This document shows positions 50,096 through 57,987 of a DNA stretch of 64,000 nt, piece by piece. Source of the DNA: Mycobacterium scrofulaceum. GTDB lineage: Bacteria; Actinomycetota; Actinomycetes; Mycobacteriales; Mycobacteriaceae. Location: positions 124,001 through 188,000 of the forward strand of contig NZ_MVIJ01000003.1 of assembly GCF_002086735.1 (NCBI RefSeq), in the 5' to 3' direction. The first letter of the stretch is position 1. Every line of letters starts with the position of its first letter. Under the pieces are notes generated by a model. The model was not told the DNA's origin. It ran no database searches and saw only the letters and a program-made list of their open reading frames with translations. A program made the translations under genes and the position numbers.

Positions 50096-51232
50096 ATGAC
50101 CTGTGCCGTCGTCGGGATCGGTCGTACCGAGTACTCCCGCAACTCCGGCCGCACCACCCGCGGGATGGCCGTGGCTGCCTGCCGCGATGCCATCGCTGAT
50201 GCCGGCCTCACGCCGGCCGACGTCGACGGCATCTGCACCTTCATGGCCAACGACTCCGAGCAGCCGATCTTCGTCGGATGGGCGCTTGGCATCGACGAAT
50301 TGGCTTGGGCCAACGCCATGTACGGCGGCGGCAATCTCGTGGCTGACCAAATCGCCACCGCCGCCGCGGTAATCGAGGCCGGCATGTGCAAGGCCGTGCT
50401 GGTGTACCGGTCACTGAACGGCCGCTCGGGCTACCGGTTCGGCCATATTGAGGGACCGATGCAGGTGCAGCACCACGACCAGTTCGACACGGCGTCCGGT
50501 TTCATGGTGCCGCCGCAGTGGTTCGCGATGTGGGCCCGTCGCCATCAGCATGAGTACGGTTCCACCAGCGAGGATTTGGGGCACATCGCGATCACTCAAC
50601 GCAATCATGCGGGGCCTAACGAACACGCTCTGAGACGCGAACCGCTGACCATGGACGACTATCTGGCGGCGCGCTGGATCAACGAGCCGTTCCGGGTACT
50701 GGACTGCACTTCGGAGGTCGACGGCGCGGTAGCGGTGCTGATCGTCGGAGAGGACATCGCCCGCAACACCAAGCAGCCCCCGATGTGGCTGGTCGGATCG
50801 TCGAATTCACAGGGTGGTGCCGGCTGGAGCGAGTGGGACGATCCCACCGAGATGTACTCGCGCACAGCAGGACCGAAGATCTGGGAGAAGACGGGGCTTA
50901 CCCCTGCCGACATGGATGTCGCCTGCATGTACGACTGCTTCACGTACACGGTGATGGCGACCATGGAGGGTTTCGGCTTCTGCGAGAAAGGCGAAGTGGG
51001 CAAGTTCTTCTCGACCGGACGCGCCACCTACGGCGGTGACGTGGTGGTCAACCCGCACGGGGGGCTGCTGTCCGAGGGCTATATTCACGGCCTCAACCAC
51101 CACTACGAGGCAGCGCTGCAACTGCGCCACGCGGCTGGTGTGCGTCAGGTCGAGGGCGCTCAACTGGCACTGGTGACCGCGGGCGGCGGGCCCTTCGGTG
51201 GTGCGAACGTCTACAGCAAGGAGCACCCGTGA
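50096..51232 (+). CDS. Thiolase-fold acyl-CoA lyase (Ltp2-like)
   Basis: The 378-residue protein starts MTCAVVGIGRTEYSRNSGRT and has AIADAGLTPADVDGICTFMA, FAMWARRHQHEYGSTSEDLG, DVACMYDCFTYTVMATMEGF and VVNPHGGLLSEGYIHGLNHH. At the thiolase nucleophile position it reads NAMYGGGNLVADQ, with Gly instead of Cys. This pattern and the adjacent DUF35 gene match the Ltp2-ChsH2 retro-aldolase, which removes propionyl-CoA from a steroid side chain. Thirteen bases separate it from the FadE34-like gene; its stop overlaps the DUF35 start by four. Confidence 0.85.
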   Translation: MTCAVVGIGRTEYSRNSGRTTRGMAVAACRDAIADAGLTPADVDGICTFMANDSEQPIFVGWALGIDELAWANAMYGGGNLVADQIATAAAVIEAGMCKAVLVYRSLNGRSGYRFGHIEGPMQVQHHDQFDTASGFMVPPQWFAMWARRHQHEYGSTSEDLGHIAITQRNHAGPNEHALRREPLTMDDYLAARWINEPFRVLDCTSEVDGAVAVLIVGEDIARNTKQPPMWLVGSSNSQGGAGWSEWDDPTEMYSRTAGPKIWEKTGLTPADMDVACMYDCFTYTVMATMEGFGFCEKGEVGKFFSTGRATYGGDVVVNPHGGLLSEGYIHGLNHHYEAALQLRHAAGVRQVEGAQLALVTAGGGPFGGANVYSKEHP

Positions 51233-51639
51233 CGAATCCTGCACTGGTAGCCCCAATTCCGGTACCCGACCCTGATTCGGCGCCGTATTGGGAGGGTCTG
51301 AAGAACGGTAAGTTGATGTTGTGTCGCTGCGACGACACCGGGAAATGGATCCATCCGCCGTTGGAACGCAGCCGGTACACCGGTGGTCCCGTGCACTTCG
51401 AGGAAGTCAGCGGTGACGGCACGATCTTCAGCTACATCGTCGTCCGGCAGGCCCTGGTTCCCGGCCGTACGCCTCCCTATGTCGTCGGGCTGGTTGAACT
51501 TGCGGAGCAGCCGGGCTTGCGGATCAACGCCGTCATCGACGTCGATCCCGCCGACGTCCGAATCGGACAAGACGTTGAGCTACGCATCGTCGATCTCGGC
51601 GAAAGTGGTTATCGCATACCAGAATTCGTCATCAAGTAA
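51229..51639 (+). CDS. DUF35-family protein without a complete zinc ribbon
   Basis: The 136-residue protein has the usual N-terminal helix (PDSAPYWEGLKNGKLMLCRC) and OB-fold (GDGTIFSYIVVRQALVPGR, LRINAVIDVDPADVRIGQDVEL). Where the four zinc cysteines stand in the other DUF35 proteins, it has only Cys-Arg-Cys followed by DDTGKWIHPPLERSRY, with no second CxxC. The ribbon has thus decayed or uses other ligands, which is notable because the pairing with the thiolase-fold gene (four-base overlap) is kept. The rest of the OB-fold is intact, so CoA binding may remain. Confidence 0.82.
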   Translation: MTNPALVAPIPVPDPDSAPYWEGLKNGKLMLCRCDDTGKWIHPPLERSRYTGGPVHFEEVSGDGTIFSYIVVRQALVPGRTPPYVVGLVELAEQPGLRINAVIDVDPADVRIGQDVELRIVDLGESGYRIPEFVIK

Positions 51640-51655
51640 AGGCTGGGAGTGGCAG

Positions 51656-52477
51656 ATGGGCAGAATGGACGGTCGAGTCGCCTTCATCACCGGAGCTGGC
51701 AAGGGCCAGGGACGGTCGCACGCTGTCCGGTTAGCCGAGGAAGGTGCCGATATCGTTGGTGTCGATATCTGTCGCCAACTCGACGGCGTGCTGTATGCGA
51801 TGGCCACGCCGGAAGACCTCGACGAGACCGTCAACTTGGTGGAGAAGACCGGTCAGCGGATGATCGCCCGTCAGGCTGATGTCCGCGACCGCAAAACACT
51901 ACAGGCCGCTTTCGACGATGGCGTCGCAGAATTCGGCTACATAGATACGGTGGTGGCTAACGCGGGGATCGTATTGAACCGGGTCGACGAGCCTGATCCC
52001 GAGGCGGCGTGGGAACTCGGCATCGGCGTGCTGCTCACCGGTGTGTGGAACACCCTGCAGATCGCAAGCGCCCACATGATGAAGTCCGATCGCGGCGGTG
52101 CCATAGTCGCCACCAGCTCGATGGCTGGTCTGAAGGCACTGACTGACGGCAGCGGCGGCGCGGATGCGTACGCCGCGGCTAAAATCGGCGTCACTGGACT
52201 GGTAAGGGCCTACGCACAGCGTATGGCAGCCAAAAATATCCGTGTCATGGCGATCGCACCGACCGGTGTCAACACCGCCATGATCGTGGAGAATCCGGCG
52301 CTGTTCGAGGTGATCGCCCAGAATGAGCATCTCGCTAAGGCGATGACTAACGCCCTACCGGTGACGGTGATCGAACCGTCTGATGTCTCGGAGACGGTGT
52401 TGTTCCTCGTCTCGGACAGTGGCCGGTATTACACGGGCACAACGCTAATGCTCGACGCCGGCATGAACATGACCTGA
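51656..52477 (+). CDS. Mycofactocin-coupled SDR family oxidoreductase
   Basis: The 273-residue SDR has TGAGKGQGRSHAVRLAEEGAD, the subfamily insertion VDICRQLDGVLYAMATPEDL, ANAGI and a catalytic YAAAK. The C-terminus (VSDSGRYYTGTTLMLDAGMNMT) is typical. The ATG at 51656 follows TGGGAGTGGCAG and lies 17 bases after the DUF35 stop; the frame further upstream shadows that gene. It is the last gene of the six-gene operon begun at 46939 and would oxidise a secondary alcohol of the same pathway. Confidence 0.9.
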   Translation: MGRMDGRVAFITGAGKGQGRSHAVRLAEEGADIVGVDICRQLDGVLYAMATPEDLDETVNLVEKTGQRMIARQADVRDRKTLQAAFDDGVAEFGYIDTVVANAGIVLNRVDEPDPEAAWELGIGVLLTGVWNTLQIASAHMMKSDRGGAIVATSSMAGLKALTDGSGGADAYAAAKIGVTGLVRAYAQRMAAKNIRVMAIAPTGVNTAMIVENPALFEVIAQNEHLAKAMTNALPVTVIEPSDVSETVLFLVSDSGRYYTGTTLMLDAGMNMT

Positions 52478-52496
52478 CGGCTGCTGCCGCACGGAG

Positions 52497-53616
52497 TCAG
52501 CTCAACACCGTGCCGGTGCCCAGGTCGTAATAGGCCTCCGCGAAGCGGCCAAGCACCGCGCCCACGACCTCGACCGAATACATCTGGTCGGGCGCGATCG
52601 CCCACATGCAGAAGCCCCAGGCCGGGCTCTGGCGATACGCGGTCCACATGGACTCGCGGTCGGGTAGCGAGGTGACGCCGGCGTCGAGCAGCCGGCCGCG
52701 ATAGTTGTCCAGCAACTCGCGCTCGTGGGCCCGCCGAAGCTCCGGGGATAGCGCGGCGATCAACGCATAGCCGACGTCGTGTGACCACGAGCCGCGCCGA
52801 ATCAGCTGCCAGTCGAGGAGACCCATTCGGCCGTCGGGCAGCACATACGTGTTGCGTGGGTGTGGATCCCCGTGCAGCACCGTGACCGGCTCGCGGGCCA
52901 CCCGGTCCTGGAGTCTCCAGAAAGCGGCCTCCATACCGTCCATGTCAGTGCCGGCAGCATCGAGCAGCGCCTTCTTGTACGGGGCATCAACGAGAGCGCG
53001 GATTATCGCGAACCCGTTTGTCGCGCAGAAAGTGTGCGAACCCGCCGGTGACGGGGTCCTGTAACCAAGACAGGTCGCCGCCGTTCGCCAGCCGTCGGCT
53101 GCCCCAGAACGGAGCGTGCAGTTGGCTCAACGTTGCGAGCAGCGCGTCGGCCTGCTCGACAGTAAGGCCGGCTACCGCATCGGGGACCTGCGCGCCGCGC
53201 AGTGTGATGTCCTCTCCGAGGATCAGGAACTGCGACGGGCCGTCGAGGTGGTCGGCGAAGTAGGTCGTCATGGTCTCGACGCTCAGGTCTGGGCGCAGGT
53301 CGCGGTAGAACCTCGTCTCGTCGTCGTACAACACGGTCCCGCCGCCGCCTTCGGACAGCGACTCATCGAACGCCTCCGGCAGGTCGTGCACAGTTCCCAA
53401 TTGCGTTTTGATGAAGAGCCGCTGTGGAAGTCGGGTTTGCGGATCGGCGTAGGCCACGTCGAGGTGCAGGTGCGAGGTAGTGCCCTGCCAGGTGTGCCCA
53501 ATCGTGACGCGGGTGACCGTCGCCTCGGGATCGTGTCGGCGTAACAGCGACGTCAGAATCGCAGGCGTGATGTCCTCGGCGGACTGAAGCGTGACGTGCA
53601 GGGCTTGTCCGGTCAT
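52497..53616 (-). pseudogene. Aminoglycoside-phosphotransferase-like (APH) kinase split by a frameshift
   Basis: Two reading frames together encode one APH/choline-kinase-like protein of about 370 residues. The upstream frame (start ATG 53616, GAGG six bases before) gives the N-lobe: TSHLHLDVAYADPQTRLPQRLFIKTQ, then SQFLILGEDI, ending at a stop at 52987. The downstream frame gives the C-lobe with the catalytic VLHGDPHPRNTYV and LLDWQ. The lobes join if one base is removed from the TTT at 53017-53019, restoring RDNGFAIIRALVDAPYKKAL. This is a real disruption or a homopolymer sequencing error. It lies behind a perfect TGACAGT operator. Such kinases often phosphorylate hydrophobic alcohols; the target is unknown. 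Confidence 0.8.
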
Positions 53617-53644
53617 CACAATCCTCATCTGTGAGATTCAACAA

Positions 53645-53660
53645 TGACAGTCGACTGTCA
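53645..53660. promoter_or_regulatory. TGACAGT-family operator, perfect palindrome
   Basis: TGACAGTCGACTGTCA is identical to the site at 46881-46896. It lies 28 bases upstream of the frameshifted APH-like gene on the minus strand, placing that gene in the same putative regulon. Confidence 0.8.
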
Positions 53661-53719
53661 CGTTATCACCGGACCCAAGGCATGAACTGGTTTTGGGACC
53701 CTTTGGATGGACCGGCTTA

Positions 53720-54166
53720 CTACCTCGTCTTGACCGGCCGGAACAGCGGCACCCACACCCGGCTGTCCTCTTCGCCCGAGAGCGCGGTCCAGTCTTCAAA
53801 GAACACCTCGACGGCCATCCCGACGCTGATCGCCTCCGGGGCAACGTCGACCACATTCGAAATCAACCGGGTATCGGGTTCCTCGGCAAGCTCCACCATC
53901 GCCACGATGTAGGGCGGTTCGAAACCAGGAATCCAGTTCTGGCGGTTCACCGTATATGCCGCGACTGTTGCCCGGCCGGAGACGGGTTCTGGTGCAACGT
54001 CGGTGCTGCGACAGCGCCAGCAGGCCGGGCCCGGCGGGTGAAAGAAGTGGCCGCAGCCGTGGCAGCGGGTGATCAGTAATTCGCCGTTGCGACCACCGGT
54101 CCAGAACGCAAGCGACTCGGCGGTAGGGCTGGGCGCCAATCGCAACTGGGGACGTTGGTAGTTCAT
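53720..54166 (-). CDS. DUF35 OB-fold protein with zinc ribbon
   Basis: The 148-residue protein has the zinc ribbon TRCHGCGHFFHPPGPACWRC and an OB-fold (GRATVAAYTVNRQNWIPGFE ... ISVGMAVEVFFEDWT). It overlaps the start of nothing downstream but is coupled at its start (54166) to the stop of the acyl-CoA dehydrogenase by four bases. No thiolase-fold gene is adjacent, so it may serve a lyase encoded elsewhere, such as that at 10147 or 50096, the latter having a partner with a broken ribbon. Confidence 0.86.
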   Translation of the reverse strand: MNYQRPQLRLAPSPTAESLAFWTGGRNGELLITRCHGCGHFFHPPGPACWRCRSTDVAPEPVSGRATVAAYTVNRQNWIPGFEPPYIVAMVELAEEPDTRLISNVVDVAPEAISVGMAVEVFFEDWTALSGEEDSRVWVPLFRPVKTR

Positions 54167-55305
54167 GATCCGACCAACGATCGACCGATCACCAGCCGCT
54201 GAATCTGGTTGGTGCCCTCGAAGATCTGGGTGATCTTGGCTTCGCGCATGTAGCGCTCGACACGGTAATCCCTGGTGTAGCCGTAGCCGCCGAACACTTG
54301 CACGGCGTCGGTGGTGACCTTCATGGCGGCATCGGTGGCGATCAGCTTCGCCACGGAAGCGTTGCGCGAGTACGGCAGTCCTGCGTCGCGGCGCCGCGCC
54401 GCGTCCAGGTACGTGGCACGCGCGGAGTCGACCGCGGCAGCCATGTCCGCCAGCAGGAAAGCCAGGCCCTGATGGTCAATGATCTTGCGACCGAACGTCG
54501 TTCGTTGCTGAGCGTAGGAAACGGCCTCGTCGAGGGCTGCCTGCGCCAGTCCGACGGCTACCGCGGCGATGCCCAGGCGTCCGGAATCCAATGCACTGAA
54601 GGCGATCTGCAGGCCCTGCCCTTCGGCGCCGATCCTGCGTTGGGCAGACACGAGCGCATTGTCATAGTGCGCCGTGGTGGTCGGAATGGCGTGCAAGCCC
54701 ATCTTCTCCTCGGGTTTGCCGAACGTGAGTCCTTCGGTGTCTTTATCGACCAAAAAGCACGAAATACCTTGTCCACCTTCACCAGTGCGGGCGAATAGGC
54801 TGTAGAAATCGGCTATGCCGCCGTGGGTGATCCAGGCCTTGGCGCCGTTGACGCGGTAACCACCGTCGGTCGCGGTGGCCTTGCAGGTCAGGGCGGCGGC
54901 ATCGGAACCGGCCTGCGGCTCGGACAAGCTGTAGGCGCCAATCGTGTGACCACCCAGCATGGTCGGCAGCCACTCCTGCTGCTGTTCGTCGGTGCCGAAC
55001 GCGATCAACGGATGGCAGGACAGGACGTGGACGCTGACTGCTACGGCGACTGCCGCCCACCGAGCCGCCAACTCCTCGAGAACCTGTAGGTACACCTCGT
55101 ACGGTTGCCCGCCACCGCCCCACTGCTCCGGGTGCGGCAGTGTCAGCAGCCCGGTCTCACCCAGGGTGGCAAAAACTCCCTCGGGATAGGTCTCGTTCTT
55201 CTCATGCTCATCGACGATCGGATCAAGCACCTTGTCCGCGACATCGGCCGCCAGTCGAACCAGTTCGCGTGCTTCGGGTGTCGGCAGCAGTCGGTCAACG
55301 GTCAT
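54163..55305 (-). CDS. Acyl-CoA dehydrogenase
   Basis: The 380-residue enzyme has the complete single-chain set: ETGLLTLPHPEQWGGGGQPY, YSLSEPQAGSDAAALTCKAT, NGAKAWITHGGIADFYSLFA, QRTTFGRKIIDHQGLAFLLA and the catalytic Glu in ITQIFEGTNQIQR. It is closer to short-chain or branched-chain dehydrogenases of primary metabolism than to the heteromeric pairs elsewhere in the window. The ATG at 55305 overlaps the SDR stop by four bases; the long frame upstream shadows that SDR. The operon order is SDR, dehydrogenase, DUF35. Confidence 0.92.
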   Translation of the reverse strand: MTVDRLLPTPEARELVRLAADVADKVLDPIVDEHEKNETYPEGVFATLGETGLLTLPHPEQWGGGGQPYEVYLQVLEELAARWAAVAVAVSVHVLSCHPLIAFGTDEQQQEWLPTMLGGHTIGAYSLSEPQAGSDAAALTCKATATDGGYRVNGAKAWITHGGIADFYSLFARTGEGGQGISCFLVDKDTEGLTFGKPEEKMGLHAIPTTTAHYDNALVSAQRRIGAEGQGLQIAFSALDSGRLGIAAVAVGLAQAALDEAVSYAQQRTTFGRKIIDHQGLAFLLADMAAAVDSARATYLDAARRRDAGLPYSRNASVAKLIATDAAMKVTTDAVQVFGGYGYTRDYRVERYMREAKITQIFEGTNQIQRLVIGRSLVGS

Positions 55306-56123
55306 GGATGGCTGTCCTGCCACTCGCAACCGGTCAATTCGGCAGAGATGTCCCAGAGTCGTCGCGCGCTGTCCGCGTCGCGGGCCTTGTGTCTGAGTGT
55401 GGTGGGCTTTGGTTTTCCCCACTGGTGCATCAGGCCGCGCGGCGCGATGTAGGTGCCGTTGGGCAGCGTCGTGGTGATCGCCTGAATGGTCGAGCGGGCA
55501 CCGTCGGCCGGGCTCTGCGCGATATGTGGCGAGAGCACTCGGCCTGCCCACTGCAACACGCCCGAACCGTTGCGGGTGATCCCGGTGTCGGTCATGCCGG
55601 GATCGGAGGCGTAGGCGGTCTTGCCGCGGGCGACCAGTTCGCGCACGAACAACAGGTTCGCCAGCTTGGACTCCCCGTACGCCGACCACGGGTTGTAGCG
55701 GCGATGGTGGTAGTTGAGGTCGTCGAAGTGCATACGGGCGGTGTTGTAGTTGGTGCTGGCCACCAGCACGACCCGGTCGCGGATCCGGTCGCCGAGCAGG
55801 CACGTCAACGCGAAATGGCCTAGGTGATTGATGCCCATGTGAGCCTCGAAGCCGTCGGCTGTCCGAGTCAGTGGCAAGCCCAACACACCGGCGTTGTTCA
55901 CCAGCACGTCGACGTAGTCGACGGTGTCGGCGAACTTGCGCACGCTGGTGAGGTCGGCCAGATCCAGCTCGCGCACCGTGACGTCGCCGGGCATCGACGC
56001 TGCGGCTTGGTGCGCCTTCGTCAAGGAGCGGCAGGCGATGACCACTTCGTGGCCGGCAGCGGCCATTGCGTGCGCGGTCGCCTTCCCGACGCCACTGTTT
56101 CCACCGGTGACGATAATGCGCAC
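55302..56123 (-). CDS. SDR family oxidoreductase (retinol-dehydrogenase/protochlorophyllide-reductase-like)
   Basis: The 273-residue SDR has TGGNSGVGKATAHAMAAAGH, the NADP-type CRSLTKA loop, VNNAGVLGLPLTRTADGFE, INHLGHFALT and the catalytic YGESKLAN. The YxxSKLAN motif and HLGHF are typical of retinol dehydrogenase-like SDRs, which use NADP(H). It differs from the mycofactocin-type SDRs, so it may act reductively. The start is a GTG at 56123 behind GAAGGAGG. It heads the minus-strand operon down to 53720 and diverges from the CoA ligase. Confidence 0.88.
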   Translation of the reverse strand: MRIIVTGGNSGVGKATAHAMAAAGHEVVIACRSLTKAHQAAASMPGDVTVRELDLADLTSVRKFADTVDYVDVLVNNAGVLGLPLTRTADGFEAHMGINHLGHFALTCLLGDRIRDRVVLVASTNYNTARMHFDDLNYHHRRYNPWSAYGESKLANLLFVRELVARGKTAYASDPGMTDTGITRNGSGVLQWAGRVLSPHIAQSPADGARSTIQAITTTLPNGTYIAPRGLMHQWGKPKPTTLRHKARDADSARRLWDISAELTGCEWQDSHP

Positions 56124-56154
56124 GGTGCGACGGCCTCCTTCGTACAGTCCACAC

Positions 56155-56170
56155 AAACAGTAAACTATTT
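56155..56170. promoter_or_regulatory. Inverted repeat AAACAGTAAACTATTT with TGACAGT-like geometry
   Basis: The repeat has seven-base arms and a two-base centre like the TGACAGT operators, and ten of the fourteen defined positions agree. It lies in the divergent region between the SDR (56123) and the CoA ligase (56242). It may be a weak site of the same regulator or one for a relative. Confidence 0.4.
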
Positions 56171-56241
56171 ATCGCTTTGGTGAAACGGTGAGGAGAGATG
56201 TTGAGAGATACCCACCCGACCAGTCCGGTTCAATCACTCGG

Positions 56242-57687
56242 ATGACGTGGCTCGAGCGGATTTGCGCAGTCCACGAACGCAGTGAACGCGTGGCGGTCAT
56301 CGGCGAAGTGGGCTCTGTAAGTGGACGCGAACTGATCGGTAAGGCGGTCGCGGCCGCGGACCTGCTCTGCGACCTCAACGTGCCGGCAGGTCAACCGATC
56401 CCCGCGTTGCTCACCACCAATGCCTGCGCGCTTGCCCTGCTGTTGGGCGGCGCCGCCGCCAACAGACCGCTCGCTTTACTTGGGCCGCGGCAGACTCCGA
56501 CAGAGCTGGCCGCAATGGTGCGTCGGAGCGGCTCGCCAGTCCTGCTCGTTGAGGCCGAGTTCGCCGGGGCTGCCCGGCAGGTCGCCGACGCGGTTGGGAT
56601 ACGGGCGGTGACAATACCTTTCCTGCCGGTGTCGGATCGGTCGTTGCATCCGGAACCAGGTCCCACGGCGATCTACCTGCACACTGCGGGAACGACCGGA
56701 TTCCCGAAGGCCGTTCCACTCACTGAGCGAGTGCTCGACGCTCGCGCTACGCTTTTGCGTCGCCTGATCGAGATTGACCCCGACGACCGCTACGCCACCG
56801 GCTCACCGCTGCATCACATTGGGGGACTGGGCAACGTCCTGGTGGCGCTCACGGCCGGGGCGGCGGTTATCTGTACCAACAGATTCTCCTTCGATTGGTG
56901 GCACAGCCTGAAGCAACTCGGTGCCACCCACTGTCTACTCGTTCCGACCATGATCGAGATGCTGCTCGGCAAGGGGCTACTCGACGCGGTTCCGCTGAAG
57001 ACATTGATCTACGGTGCCTCGCCGATCACCGTCGACACGTTGCGACGCGTTCTTGACGTGTTGCCCGACGTCGCGATGGTCAGCCTCTACGGCCAAACCG
57101 AGGGCAGTCCGATCACCAGCTTGGGCCCAGCGGACCACCGGTTGGCCGCGGTTAAGGATCGCGACATTCTGTCTACCGTCGGCCGGCCGGTGGACGGCCT
57201 TCGCCTGCAGATCGACGAGCCGGACCCGGCAGGAATCGGCGAAGTGTTCGCCGCCGCGGCCCACCTTTCCGGCCAGGCGGCCGACGGATGGCTGCGCACC
57301 GGTGATCTGGGTGTGGTGGATGCCGACGGTTATCTCCGCCTCTGCGGTCGTCGGCACGACATGGTGGTTCGCGGTGGAGAGAACGTTTATCCGCTGGAAG
57401 TCGAGAATGTGCTCAGCGCCCACCCCGGGGTTGCCGCCGTCGGCGTCGTGGGCGTGCCAGAGACGCGACTCGGAGAAACCCTGGCCGCGTTCATAGTTCC
57501 TACAGATTTGGTGCATCCGCCACGGCCCGAGGAGCTAGGGTCTTTCGCCCGGGTCAAGCTCGCCGGTTTCAAGATTCCACAGTATTGGTATTCGGTCACC
57601 GAGCTGCCGCTGAACAGTGCAGGCAAAGTCGTTCGCGCCACACTTCGGGCGGCACATCTTGAGCGTCAGCACGGCGCGTCAACTTGA
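56242..57687 (+). CDS. Acyl-CoA ligase (AMP-forming)
   Basis: The 481-residue ligase has IYLHTAGTTGFPKAVPLTER as ATP loop (Ala in place of the usual Ser), the acceptor region SLYGQTEGSPITSLG, GWLRTGDLGVVDADGYLRLC, the hinge GRRHDMVVRGGENVYPLEVE and a C-terminal NSAGKVVRATLR with the catalytic Lys. The start is uncertain: the ATG at 56242 (MTWLERICAVHERSERVAVI) gives a normal N-terminus, while a GTG at 56188 adds 18 residues overlapping a GAGGAGAG sequence. It is monocistronic, followed by 300 bases without a convincing gene. Confidence 0.82.
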   Translation: MTWLERICAVHERSERVAVIGEVGSVSGRELIGKAVAAADLLCDLNVPAGQPIPALLTTNACALALLLGGAAANRPLALLGPRQTPTELAAMVRRSGSPVLLVEAEFAGAARQVADAVGIRAVTIPFLPVSDRSLHPEPGPTAIYLHTAGTTGFPKAVPLTERVLDARATLLRRLIEIDPDDRYATGSPLHHIGGLGNVLVALTAGAAVICTNRFSFDWWHSLKQLGATHCLLVPTMIEMLLGKGLLDAVPLKTLIYGASPITVDTLRRVLDVLPDVAMVSLYGQTEGSPITSLGPADHRLAAVKDRDILSTVGRPVDGLRLQIDEPDPAGIGEVFAAAAHLSGQAADGWLRTGDLGVVDADGYLRLCGRRHDMVVRGGENVYPLEVENVLSAHPGVAAVGVVGVPETRLGETLAAFIVPTDLVHPPRPEELGSFARVKLAGFKIPQYWYSVTELPLNSAGKVVRATLRAAHLERQHGAST

Positions 57688-57987
57688 GTTATCTGCACAC
57701 GCCGGACCAGGAGGCGGGGGCGTCGCGCTCCCGAGGATCTGGCGTAGGCGCAACTGTCGGAGCCCTACCCGTTGGCCCATCTCACCGATGGGAATCCCGA
57801 TCAGGGTCGGCCAGGGCGTGGTCTGCCTGTACTTCTATGGTGACGCACCTGGACCTTATCCGTTATATAGTTTAACGTCTGGATCTATGCCCACTGCCGT
57901 GCGAAGCCGATCAGCTCAACGGGTGGACCAAGGTGCACTTTTGGACCCAATTGTGGCGATGCAGGCCACACGTTCGAGCCGCCAACC
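57688..57987. other. 300-bp region without a convincing gene, possible promoter
   Basis: No open frame here has a credible start and composition. An AT-rich inverted repeat, CGTTATATAGTTTAACG, lies at 57861-57877, about 110 bases before the DUF732 gene, and may mark its promoter. Nothing else was recognised. Confidence 0.4.

Noticed and set aside
52987..53616. Treating the two halves of the APH-like gene as two separate genes
   Set aside because: Each half lacks part of the kinase fold, and removing one base joins them into a normal-length protein.
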